From Malania oleifera (Eukaryota > Streptophyta > Magnoliopsida > Santalales > Ximeniaceae): a stretch of DNA of 64,000 bases. Where the stretch lies: NCBI RefSeq assembly GCF_029873635.1, contig NC_080426.1, forward strand, positions 53,458,093 to 53,522,092, in the 5' to 3' direction. The position numbers were made by a program, and so were the translations under genes. The notes beneath the pieces were generated by a model. It made no database searches and was not told where the DNA came from. It saw only the letters and a list, made by a program, of their open reading frames with translations. Shown here piece after piece: positions 36,301 to 47,949 of the stretch. Position 1 is the first letter of the stretch. Every line of letters starts with the position of its first letter.

Positions 36301-39300
36301 AAAAACTCTCATCATCTCATAACATTCATGTCCAAATACCTAGATGAGTAACAATACTACACTGAACTCAATACTTTCCACCGTTCTCTACTATTTATAT
36401 TCTTAATTTAATGGATACATGTACTAGTGTTGTGAATTGTTGATTGCTACATAATTGCATGCTAGTCTAGAATGCCACCTGCATGACGGATTCACTTGAT
36501 GTGTATTGCATGCTAGTAGTGGATATACGTTCTCATGCGCGTTGAACCTCTTATAAATGACTTATTTGAATCTATCAGGCGCAGGTTTTATGGGAAAATG
36601 CCCAATTTACAGACAGCATGCTGCCAAAATTTCGTTAAAATTTTTTTTAAAAAAAAAAAAAGAACCATGTACAACGATAATTATGATAAAATGAATGTTA
36701 AAATATGTTTGAAAGGATGAGTGAAAGTTAAGAATCATAAGAAATGAGGCAATGTAGGCTTAGTTCATTTAAAGAAGCATTCATTTATATGTTTTTGGCC
36801 CAGCAAGCCTAAAGCATTCATTGTCGAGCCTAAATCATTGAAAATATTAGAAAAAATTGGCTAAGGATTTGAAAATTTGAAAAAGTCATAAGTTGAATAT
36901 ATACAAAGCTTAGAGGGAGCATCATCTTCATAAATATTTAAATTAAATTCTCTCATCTCAGAAAGTTCATGTCGAAATGCCTAGATGAATAACAATACTA
37001 CACTAAACTCAATACTATCCAACGTTCTCTGCTATTTATATTTTGAATTTAATGGATACATGTACTACTGTTGTGAATTGTTTATTGCTACCTGATTGCA
37101 TGCTAGTCTAGAATGCCTCCCGCGTGGCGGATGTAGGTGATGTGTATTGCGTGCTTGTAGTGGATAGAGGTTCTTGTGTGGCTATAACTTCTTATAAATA
37201 ACTTATTTGAACCTATTAGGTGCACGTTTTATGAGAAAATGTCCAATATGAAAACAGCATGCTGCTGAATTTTCGTAAAAATTTTTCTAAAAAAAATTAA
37301 AAAAAAAAAACCATGTACAACAATAATTATAAAAAATGAATGTCAACATGTTTCTGAAAAAATGAGTAAAAGCTAGGAATCATAAGAAATGAGGCAATGT
37401 AGACTTAGTTCATTTAAAGAAGCATTCATTTATATATTTTTGGTCCAGTAAGCCTAAAACATTCATTCCCAAGCCTAAATCATTGATAATATTAGAAACA
37501 CTTGGCTAAGGATTTGAAAATTTGAAAAAAAAAAACGATAAGTTGAGCATATACATAAGTCAGAGGGAGCATCATCTTCATAATTATTTAAATTAAATGC
37601 TCTCATCATCTTATAACGTTTTTGTCCAAATGCCTAGATGTGTAACAATACTACACTGAACTCAATACTATCCACCGTTCTATGCTATTTATATTCTGAA
37701 TTTAATGGATACATGTACTACTGTTGTGAATTGTTGATTGCTACATGATTGCATGCTAGTCTAGAATGCCTCTAGCAAGATGGGTGCAGTTAATGTGTAT
37801 TGCATGCTGGTAGTGGATATAGGTTCTTGTGTGCCTTGAACTTCTTATAAATGACTTATTTGAACCTATCAAGTGCAGGTTTTTTGGGAAAATGTCCAAT
37901 TTACAGACAGCGCACTGCCAACATTTCGTTAAAATTTTTCACAAAAAAAAAAAAAGAAGAAAAAACCGTGTAAAATGGTAATTATGATAAAATGAATGTT
38001 AAAATATTTTTGAAATTATGAGTGAAAGTTAGGAATCATAAGAAATGAGGCAATGTATGCTTAGTTCATTTAAAGAAGCATTCATTTATATGTTTTTGGT
38101 CCTGCAAGCTTGAAGCAATCATTGCTGAGCCTAAATCATTGAAAATATTAGAAACACTTGGCTAAAGATTTGAAATTTTGAAAAAGCCATAAGTTGAATA
38201 TATACATAACTCAGAGGGAGCATCATTTTCATAATTATTTAAATTAAATTCTCTCATCATCTCAAAACGTTCATGTCCAAATGCCTAGATAAATAACAAT
38301 ACTATGTCGAACTCAATACTATCCACCGTTCTCAGCTATTTACATTCTTAATTTAATGGATACATGTACTACTGTTGTGAAATGTTGATTGCTACATGAT
38401 TGCATGCTAGTCTAGAATGCCTCCTGTATGGTGGATGTAATTGATGTGTATTGCATCCTAGTAGTGGATAGAGGCTCTCATAAGTCTTGAGCTTCTTATA
38501 AATGACTTAGTTGAACCTATCAGGTGCAGGTTTTGTGTGAAAATGTCAAATTTATAGACAACATGCCATCGAAATTTCGTTAAAATTTTCCCAAAAAAAA
38601 AAAAAAATCATGTACAACAATAATTATGATAAAATGAATGTTAATATATTTTTCAAAGGATGAGTGAAAGTTAGGAATCATAAGAAATGGGGCAATGTAG
38701 GCTTAGTTCATTTAAAGAAGCATTCATTTATATGTTTTTGGTCCGGTAAGCCTAAAGCATTCTTTGCCAAGCCTAAATCATTAAAAATATTAAAAAAATT
38801 TTGCTGAGAATTTGAAAATTTGAAAAAGTCATAAGTTGAATATATACATAATTCAGAGGGAGGATCATCTTCATAATTATTTAAATTAAATTCTCTCATG
38901 ATCTCACAACGTTCATGTCGAAATACCTAGATGAGTAACAATACTACACTGAACTCAATACTATCAACCGTTCTCTACTATTTATATTCTGAATTTAATG
39001 GATACATGTACTAGTGTTGTGAATTGTTGATTGCTACATGATTGCATGCTAGTCTAGAATGCCTCCTGCATGACAGATGCAGTTGATGTATATTACATGC
39101 TTATAGTGGATATAGGTTCTCGTGTGTCTTGAACTTCTTATAAATGACTTATTTGAATCTATCATGCGTAGGTTTTATGGGAAAAAGCCCAATTTACAGG
39201 CGGCATGCTGCCAAAATTTCGTTAAAATTTTTCCAAAAAAAAAAAAAATCACATACAACGATAATTATGATAAAATGAATGTTAAAATATTTTTAAAAGG

Positions 39301-42300
39301 ATGAGTGAAAGTTAAGAATAATAAGAAATGAGGCAATGTAGGCTTAGTTCATTTAGAGAAGCATTCATTCATATGTTTTTGGTCCAGCAAGCCTAATGCA
39401 TTCATTGCCGAGCCCAAATCATTGAAAATATTCGAAAAACTTGGCTAAGGATTTGAAAATTTGAAAAAAATCATAAGTTGAATATGTACACAACTTAAAG
39501 GGAGCATCATTTTCATAATTATTTAAATTAAATTCTTTCATTGTCTCAAAACGTTCATGTCCAAATGCCTAGATGAATAAAAATACTACACTAAACTCAA
39601 TACTATCCACCGTTCTCTACTATTTATATTTTGAATTTAATGGATACATGTACTACTATTGTGAATTGTTGATTGTTACATGATTGCATACTAGTTTAGA
39701 ATGCCTCCTGCATGGCGGATGCAGTTGATGTGTATTGCATGCTAGTAATGGATAGAGGTTCTCATGTGGCTTGAACTTCTTATAAATGACTTATTTGAAC
39801 CTATTAGGTGCAGGTTTTGTGGGAAAATGTCCAATATACAAACAGCATGCTACCGAAATTTCTCTAAAGTTTTTCCAAAATAAAAAAAATTTTCTACAAT
39901 GATAATTATATAAAATGAATGTTAAAATATTTCTGAAAGGATGAGTGAAAGTTAGGAATCATAAGAAATGAGGCAATATAGGCTTAGTTCATTTAAGGAA
40001 GCATTCATTTATATGTTTTTGGTCCAATAAGCCTAATGCATTCATTCCCGAGCCTAAATCATTGAAAATATTAGAAACACTTGGCTAAGGATTTGAAAAT
40101 TTGAAAAAAAATGATAAGTTGAGTATATGCATAAGTTAGAGAGGGCATCATCTTCATAATTATTTAAATTAAATTCTCTCATCATCTTATAACGTTTTTG
40201 TCTAAATGCCTAGATGAGTAACAATACTACACTGAACTCAATACTATCCACCGTTCTCTGCTATTTATATTCTAAATTTAATGGATACATGTAGTACTGT
40301 TGTGAATTGTTGATTGTTGCATGATTGCATGCTAGTCTAGATTGCCTCCTACATGATGGGTACAGTTGATGTGTATTGCATACTGGTAGTGGATATAGGT
40401 TCTCGTGTGCCTTGAACTTCTTATAAATGACTTATTTGAACTTATCAGGTGCATGTTTTATGAGAAAATGTCTAATTTACAGACAGCGTGCTGCCGACAT
40501 TTCATCAAAATTTTCCATAAAAAAAAAATAAAAATAAAAAACCAGGTAAGACGATAATTATGATAAAATGAATGTTAAAATATTTTTGAAAGGATGAGTG
40601 AAATTTAGGAATCGTAAGAAATGAGGCAATGTTGGCTTAGTTCATTTAAAGAAGCATTCATTTATATGTTTTTGGTCCAGCAAGCCTAAAACATTCATTG
40701 CCGAGCCTAAATCATTGAAAATATTAGAAACACTTGGCTAAAAATTTGAAAATTTGAAAAAGCCATAAGTTGAATATATATATAACTCAGAGGGAGCATC
40801 ATCTTCATAATTATTTAAATTAAATTCTTTCATCATCTCAAAACGTTCATGTCCAAATGCTTAGATGAATAACAATCTACATTGAACTCAATACTATCCA
40901 CCATTCTGTGCTATTTATATTCTGAATTTAATGGATACATGTACTACTGTTGTGAATTGTTGATTGCTATATGATTGCATGCTAGTCTAGAATGCCTCTT
41001 GCATGACGGATGCAGTTGATGTGTATTGCATGCTGGTAGCGGGTAGAGGTTCTCGTGTGCCTTGAACTTCTTATAAATGACTTATTTGAACCTATTAAGT
41101 ATAGATTTTATGGGAAAAATGTCCAATTTACAGACGGCATGCTGCCAAAATTTCGTTAAAATTTTTCTCAAAGAAAAAAAGATACCATGTATAGCGATAA
41201 TTATGATAAAATGAATGTTAAAATATTTTTGAAAAGATGAGAGAAAGTTAGGAATCATAAGAAATGGGGCAATGTAGGCTTAGTTCATTTAAAGAAGCAT
41301 TCATTTATATGTTTTTGGTGTGGTAAGCTTTGAGCATTCATTGCCGAGCCTAAATCATTGAAAATATTAGAAACACTAGGCTAAGGATTTGAAAATTTGA
41401 AAAAGCCATAAGTTGAATATATACATAACTTAGAGGGAGCATCGTCTTCATAATTATTTAAGTTAAATGCTCTCATCATCTCATAACGTTCATGTACAAA
41501 TGCCTAGATGAGTAACAATACTGCACTGAACTCAATACTATCCATCGTTCTCTGCGATTTATATTTTGAACTTAATGGATACATGTTCTAGTGTTGTGAA
41601 TTGTTGATTGCTACCTGATTCCATGCTAGTCTAGAATGCCTCATGCATGACAGATGCAATTAATGCGTATTGCATGATGGTAGTGGATATAGGTTCTTGT
41701 GTGCCTTGAACTTCTTATAAATGACTTATTTGAACCTATCAAGTGCAGGTTTTTTGGGAAAATGTCCAATTTACAGATGGCATGCTTCCGAAATTTGGAT
41801 AAAATATTTCCCCCTCCCCCCCCCCCCCCAAAAAAAAAAAAAAGCCATGTACAACGATAATTATGATAAAATGAATGTTAAAATATTTTTTGAAATGATG
41901 AGTGAAAGTTAGGAATCATAAGAAATGAGGAAATGTAGACTTAGTTCATTTAAAGAAGCATCATTTATATGTTTTTGGTCCGGTAAGCCTAAAGCATTCA
42001 TTTCCGAGCCTAAATCATTGAAAATATTAGAAACACTTAGCTAAGGATTTGAAAATTTGAAAAAGTCATAAGTTGAATATATACATAACTTAGAGGGAGC
42101 ATAATCTTCATAATTATTTAAATTAAATGCTCTCATCATCTCATAATGTTCATGTCCAAATGCCTAGATGAATAACAATACTACACTGAACTCAATACTA
42201 TCCACAGTTCTTTTCTATTTATATTCTGAATTTAATGGATACATGTACTACTATTGTGAATTGTTGATTGCTACATGATTGCATGCTAGTCTAGAATGCC

Positions 42301-42519
42301 TCCTGCATGGCGGATGCAGTTGATGTGTATTGCATGTTAGTAGGGGATATAGGTTCTTTTGTGCCTTGAACTTATTATGAATGTCTTATTTGAACCTATT
42401 AGGTACAGGTTTTATGAGAAAATGTTCAATTTACGGACGACATCCTGCCGAAATTTTGTTATAATTTTCCCAAAAAAAAAATCATGTACAACGATAATTA
42501 TGATAAAATGAATGTTAAA
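30372..42519 (+). repeat. Tandem array, about 16 copies of a 645-bp unit
   Basis: Taking GCATTCATTTATATG as anchor, units begin near 30386, 31028, 31673, 34209, 34851, 35489, 36132, 36777, 37422, 38078, 38720, 39361, 40001, 40654, 41297 and 41958. Spacings are 638-661 bp once the solo LTR at 31893-33781 is removed. Each unit has the order: TTTTTGGTCC block, GCCTAAATCATTGAAAATAT, purine tract CAGAGGGAGCATC, AACTCAATACTATCCACCG, GATGTGTATTGCATGCTGGT, GGGAAAATGTCCAATTTACA, GGCATGCTGCCGAAATTT, a variable C/A homopolymer, and CCATGTACAACGATAATTA. The unit is homologous to 22850-23520 of element D. Small open frames inside units are repeat products with no established function. Confidence 0.95.
31893..33781 (-). 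mobile_element. Solo LTR (gypsy, Tekay-like) inside the array
   Basis: The minus-strand LTR starts TGTAATGACCGAAAG and ends AACCCGTTGTA, 1889 bp. It is flanked by GTAAC at 31888-31892 and 33782-33786, a perfect 5-bp target duplication, and the array unit is continuous across it. It shares blocks with the LTR at 47950-50199, for example CAATGGCTGGTCGACCA and ATCCGGGTTCTGATAACATA. The call to the Tekay/Del chromovirus lineage is by analogy with that LTR. Confidence 0.88.
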
Positions 42520-42949
42520 GTAATAACCTTACTCTTATTTATATGTATGTTACAAAAGATTGGAGTCATTCTAAGCATTTTCTTTACAATGAAATTACTG
42601 GCAAACTTTATATGTATGTTATGTTCTATGTATATATATAAATATGCGCACGTGGATTATCATCTCCTAAATTATGCGTTACTTATTCTTTCATTTCCTT
42701 TCATTTTTCTTGATTTCCTTCAAAACTTTTCAAAATGCATCTATCTAAAAGGAGGAGCATGTAATGAAACATGACTCCTATTTTAAGTCCTCTCCTATTT
42801 TAAGTCATATGCTCATTTTCCCTATTCAGCTTATCTGATTTCTCCAAAAAACTGTTTTAGTTTTTTGGATGGCAAACTAATTAAGTAGAATACAAATTAA
42901 ATAATTAATTAATAAAATTTTTAAAAACATAATTAAAACCTGCTCATAA
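42520..42949. other. Array end and unassigned DNA
   Basis: The last unit breaks off after AAATGAATGTTAAAG. The frame at 42484-42774 begins with unit-derived residues (MYNDNYDKMNVK) and then becomes hydrophobic; it is a chimera across the breakpoint. A purine tract AAAAGGAGGAGCATG occurs at 42747-42761. No recognised gene. Confidence 0.5.
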
Positions 42950-44474
42950 GCACCTAAGCTTATCAAAAGGGCAAGATTTAATATCAAATCTTGAAAAACT
43001 CAACAAGGCATTATCACTAATATGCTCAAGAGTGTTCAAAACAAGTTAAATCATTGAAAAACTTTAATATCAAATCTCAATGTTCAATCAAAGTTTCAAA
43101 GATGCTGAATAAAATATTGAAACTAACTCAAAAGATTTTTTTCAATGAAATAAGCACACAAGTAGTTTGAAAAATACTATAACTTGTAGAAAATAGTTTG
43201 CACAACAAAATCAAAGCTATGTGACACTTTCAATAACAATGCAAATATCCTAAGCTTGCTAGTTTACCCCAACGCAAGATTTATTATATTCAAATATGTG
43301 GGATAAACTTTGTTAACTCCCCAAAAATAAATCAATCAATCAAACAAGAACAATGGGAGTATTAGCAACCTCTACTAATTAATAACCCAAGCAAGAACTC
43401 TCACAAAACAAAAAATAATCAATGGAATGAAGGTATGAGAGTGTTTGGAAAAGAAAAATGGGATTTTGAGTTTGAGAGAATTTTGGCTAATGATTTTTCT
43501 TAATCTCTACTTAATCCTCACAAATGAACTCATATTTATAGGCCAAGGCAAAAATATAACTGTTTAGGACCTATTGGGTATTCTTAGAAAAGTCTAAAAT
43601 GCTTAGGAAATATTAACCCAAATTAAAGTGTGTTTACCTCAGTTAAAATAGTTTTAACCCGACAAGGTTTGGGTGGCTGAACTGAGGTTCGGTTATCCGA
43701 CCAAACTCACTTTAAAAAATATTTTAAAATAATTTGGCAGCCCAAAAATTAACTCGGTAGCCCGAATCAAAGTCAGTAGCATTTGTTCGTAGGTTCGGGT
43801 GCCCGGTTCCAAGTTTGGTTAACCGAACTGACCAATTCGGTTACCCGAGCCCATTTTGAACGTGATCGTTCGGGCGCCCGAGTAGTTGAAAAGGAACCTG
43901 ACATAGGTTCGAGTGCCCGAGGGAGATATGTTCAAAAGTGGTTTGGGTGCCTGAACACAAAGTCAACATGTTGACTTGTTCGGCCGCCCAAGCCATTTTA
44001 CACGGCTTGGGTTCTGTCGCCCGAACACTCTCAACATTTGCAATTAAGTCAATTTTAGCCAAATTTATTCCCCCTGATATGAAGAGTGATGTTAAGGACA
44101 ATTTTATGTGTGAGTGTTAGGACCTAGGGTCTTTCTAATGTCTTTGAGGACACCGAAAAAATCCAGTGTCGGTTGACCTTCAGTCGACCGAAGGGTGCCC
44201 TAATGACATTCGGTCCCTATGGTCAATCAATGGCATTTTTGAGCTTACAGATCCTTTATGCAGGATATGCAGTAATTATTACAAACCCATTTGAAACGAA
44301 ATTATTACAAACCCAAAATATATTAAAACAATTAATGAATATGTCGGGGTCTTCATGCTTTTCTTCATGTGCCATCAATTAGTTTGCTAATATAAACTTG
44401 CACACAAACTAGATAGACATTAAATACCAGAGTATTTGTCATAATCAAAATTGGGAATGACCCATAAGGTCAAC
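42950..44474 (-). repeat. Reversed SIRE-like LTR, 5' portion
   Basis: Matches 16350-16985 in its left part and then carries the U3 missing there, with CCGAAC/GTTCGG motifs at 43660-44220. It ends ...ATAATCAAAATTGGG then CCCATAAGGTCAAC, the complement of the LTR start. A reversed TATA-like CATATTTATAG lies near 43528. The 3' end of the LTR is absent. Confidence 0.8.
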
Positions 44475-45184
44475 TTCTTGTTTCCTTTGATGGTTCAGGT
44501 TTATTGGATTGTTGTACTGAGCATGGGGTATTGTTTGGAGAGGGGGCTCCACCATAAAGGAGGGATTGTAAATGATTTATTCCGCCCACAAAGGAACGTT
44601 ATAGTGGAATTCTTAGGTGGTCTTGCCTAAGGTGAGGACGTAGGCTGGGTATAAGCCGAACCTCGTAAAAAACTCGGTATCACTCTCATCCTTTACTCTT
44701 TAATTTTTCTGCATACATAAATTGTATGACTGTGTATTTAAGTATAGATAGTTGAGACAATTGAGATTAAGAAAAACTTTTAATTTAAGGAAGTACGTTG
44801 ATTGATCATTCACAGAAACCTTAAAGGGAGTACGTTGATCAATGGTTTGTGAAAACCTTGGTTAAAAGTAAGCGTATAAGATTCATAAATACAGGGCTAT
44901 AATCAAACTCTACGCCGAGTTTTGCAAAAACTAATTCAAGGAAGCACTGGTGCAACTTTTGTGTTGGTTAAGTATTTTGTATTTGATTGATTGGTTGATT
45001 GGATTGTCATTGTTGAAAGTATTTGGTTTGCGTAGATTGTGGTTGATTTAATTAAATCATTAAAAATCAAAGTCATTCTTGTTTATTTGCTAAGTTTACA
45101 AAAGGTTGGGAATTTTTAAAAAGATTTAAAAGAAACTTTTAAAAACCCAATTCACCCCCCTCTAGGGAATACAACTTCCTTTTC
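44475..45184 (+). repeat. 3' part of the 5' LTR of copia element C
   Basis: The inner end is fixed by the PBS at 45188. The tail AACCCAATTCACCCCCCTCT and GGGAATACAACTTCC matches the SIRE-like LTR end pattern. The left part, including U3, was lost at the junction with the reversed LTR. Confidence 0.75.
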
Positions 45185-45187
45185 AAT

Positions 45188-45199
45188 TGGTATCTGAGC
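45188..45199 (+). other. Primer-binding site of element C
   Basis: TGGTATCTGAGC, one mismatch from the tRNA-Met PBS TGGTATCAGAGC, four bases after the LTR end. Confidence 0.88.
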
Positions 45200-45242
45200 G
45201 GGGTTATAGAAAATATTAAATAGAAACTATATAAAGATCTAA

Positions 45243-46960
45243 ATGGCCTACCAAGGTATATCCCCTTTTGCCGAAGGACAATCCTTAACTAGACCCCTTA
45301 TTTTCTGCAGTGTAAACTACACCTTTTGGAAATAAAGAATGAGAATATATATTCAAACTATAGATTGGAAAGCATGGAAAGTTGTCACACATGGTGACTT
45401 CATTCCTACTAAATTAGTAGACGGTAAAGAAGTGCCTAAAGAAGATTGAGTTTTGACTGATAATGACTATAAAATGATGCAAGTAAACTTAAGTGCCATG
45501 AATGCACTATATTGTGCTTTAGATATTAATAAATTCAATAGGGTCATGGCATGTAAGTTAGCTAAAGAAATATGGGACAAGATAGAGGTAACCCATGAAG
45601 GAACGATAGATGTTAGAGATAGTAGAATCGACATGCTCACTAGCGAGTATGAAGCCTTTAAGATGAATCTTGATGAAACTATCACTGGCATGTATACTAG
45701 GTTTACTCACATAATAAATTCCTTAAATGCTTTAAGGAAAAATTATTCAACTTATGAAATGATTCAAAAAATCCTCAGAGGACTTCCTCCGATAAGGTAA
45801 CTTAAGGCCACGACAATCACGGAAGGAAGAAACCTGAAAAATACCTCCCTTGATGAATTAATCGGATCCCTTCTCACATATGAGATGGCGATAAATGAAA
45901 GAAAGTCATAAAATAATAAATATAAGAAATCAATAGCCCTTAAGGCTGCCAAAGAAAGTTCTAGTGATGAAGATGAAGACAACGAATTAAATGATGAAGA
46001 ACTAGCCTTTATTACCAAAGGACTTGGAAACGTTTTCAGAAAGAATAGGAAATTCCCTTGAAAATTTAAATGATCAAAAACTAACAAAGGAGAAATTACA
46101 AAAAAACTACGAATGAACCTCCTACTTGTTATAATTGCAAAAAGGTCGGACACATTAAACCTGATTGTCCACAGTTGAAGAAAGACAAGAAGAAGAAAAA
46201 GAAGGCAATGAAAGCCACAAGGGATGATACAAACTCTAACGAATCAAAGAATTAATGAAACGAACAAGAAGTTGCCAACATGTTCTTCATGGCGCACAAT
46301 GCTGGAGTAAACTCTTATTATAGTTCATCGGAAGAATCTAGTGGAGAGTCTTGTAATGATTCATGTGATAGTATGGCCTCATACAAATAAATTCAAGTTG
46401 AATTATTTGTATTACATAATAGATTCATTAAAGTAACTAAAAGGAATATGCTTTAAAAGAGCAAAATGAAAATCTTAAATATTTGGTAGAATCCTCTAAA
46501 TCAGCCGAAAAAGAAAAAGAATCTCATATTGATGAGTTAATGAAGAAAACAAACAACATTTCTTAAGAATTGGTCAAACTACAAGTAAATGATAAAAGTA
46601 AGAAAGACTTAGAAATAAGTGAACTTAAAAATGAAATTGAAGATAAAGATAAAATTATTTACAATTTTACTAGAAGAAAAGAAAATTTTGAAAAGATGGT
46701 TGGACAACAAAAGATTATCAGTAATAAAGAAGGAATTGGTTGCAATGGAATTGAAAACAAAAGGAAGAAGAACTTATTTATGGGATACTTTGTAAAAGAA
46801 GAAAAATACTATGCAAGTACATCCTCTACAAATATACATGAAAACACTACTTGTTACTTGTATAGAAATAAGGGACACATAAAGTTTAATTATCCAATTA
46901 AAACTCGATATGACTTAAAAAGAATTAAGAAGGCTTGGGTTCCAAAAGTAATACCACGAA
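45243..46960 (+). pseudogene. SIRE-like Ty1/copia gag (element C)
   Basis: The start ATG at 45243 gives MAYQGISPFAEG. The gag core (UBN2 type) is fullest at 45453-45800: MNALYCALDINKFNRVM, AKEIWDKIEVTHEG, EYEAFKMNLDETITGMYTRF and KILRGLPPIR. An acidic segment (SSSDEDEDNELNDEE, about 45960) leads to a zinc knuckle at about 46131-46172, CYNCKKVGHIKPDC (CX2CX4HX4C). A Lys/Glu-rich coiled coil at 46500-46700 follows, then a second knuckle at about 46854 that has lost two Cys (CYLYRNKGHIKFNY). Length and order fit SIRE gag. Several stops (for example about 45337, 45448, 46380) disable it. Confidence 0.88.
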
Positions 46961-47258
46961 TCCTTCCTTGTAGGTATGCTTTAGGACTACTACATCAAAG
47001 GAGAAATTGTACTTGGATAGTGCATGTTCAAGACACATGACTGCGGATAGAACAAAGTTCACCACCCTAGTTCAGAAATGGAGGGTATCTAACCTTCAGT
47101 GACAACGCTAAAGATAAAATTGTCGAAATTGGTAAAATTGGTAGAGAACCCTCACTTAAAATTGATGATGTTTTGTTAGTAGATAGATTAAAGCATAACC
47201 TTTTAAGCATAAGTCAACTTGGTGATAAAGGATTTGACATAATCTTTAAGCAAGATAA
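46961..47258 (+). pseudogene. Copia protease remnant (element C)
   Basis: The active-site text LYLDSACSRHMTAD is read at about 47007-47048, in a different frame from the upstream gag tail, so a frameshift separates them. The family consensus is DSG/DSA at this place. The downstream part, including DVLLVDRLKHNLLSISQLGD at about 47167, is the usual PR to gag-pre-integrase linker, ending at a stop near 47261. Confidence 0.75.
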
Positions 47259-47949
47259 GTGAATAGTAAAAATCTAGGAAAACGTGAAATTCTGTTCACA
47301 ACTTATACGGTAAATAATGTATATTTTATAAACCTGGAAAATCTAATCTCTCAAGATGTAACATGCTTGGCTACCATGAATGAAACCAGTTGGCTTTGGC
47401 ATAGAAGACTAGGACATGCAAGCATGGATCTATTATCAAACTTATCTAAGAAGAAGCTAGTCAAAGGTTTACCAAACACAAAGTTCATAAAAGACAAAAT
47501 TTGGGATGCTTGCCAACTTGGGAAGCAAATTAAAACAAGTTTTAAAAAGAAGAAACATATTTCTACTAGCAAACCCTTAGAACTTATTCATTTATATTTG
47601 TTTGGTCCTACTAGAACTCAAGGCATAGGAGGTAAGCAATATGCCTTTGTCATAGTTGATGACTACTCTAGGTTTACTTGGATATTATTTTTAGACTCCA
47701 AAGATGAAGCTTGTAACATGTTAATAAATTTAGGAAAGAAACTTTAAAATGAAAAAGGATATAGTGTTTCAAATATAAGGAGTGATCAAGGAAGAGAATT
47801 CAACAACAAAGAAGTTGAAAATTTTCGCAATGAATATGGAATTAATCATAATTTTTTAGCACCTAGGACTCCACAACAAAATGGAATTGTTGAAAAAAAG
47901 AATAGAACTCTTCAAGAAATGGAAAGAACGATGCTAAATGAACATAATC
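47259..47949 (+). pseudogene. Copia integrase, truncated (element C)
   Basis: The gag-pre-integrase domain is clear (SWLWHRRLGHASMDLLSNLS, then ACQLGKQIKTSF). The integrase core begins LELIHLYLFGP, where the family has an Asp (H-x-D-L-F-G-P); here it is Tyr, so the first catalytic residue is lost. The second Asp is kept in VIVDDYSRFTW. After a stop at 47745 the reading continues with IRSDQGREFNN, FLAPRTPQQNGIVEKKNRTL, which holds the third acidic residue. The chromovirus LTR cuts it at 47950; RT and RNase H are absent. Confidence 0.88.

Noticed and set aside
30372..42519. CRISPR-like regular repeat
   Set aside because: The whole 645 bp repeats; there are no short repeats with unique spacers, and the context is plant.
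42484..42774. 96-codon frame with a hydrophobic tail as an envelope-like gene
   Set aside because: It is a chimera spanning the array breakpoint; its first residues come from the repeat unit.
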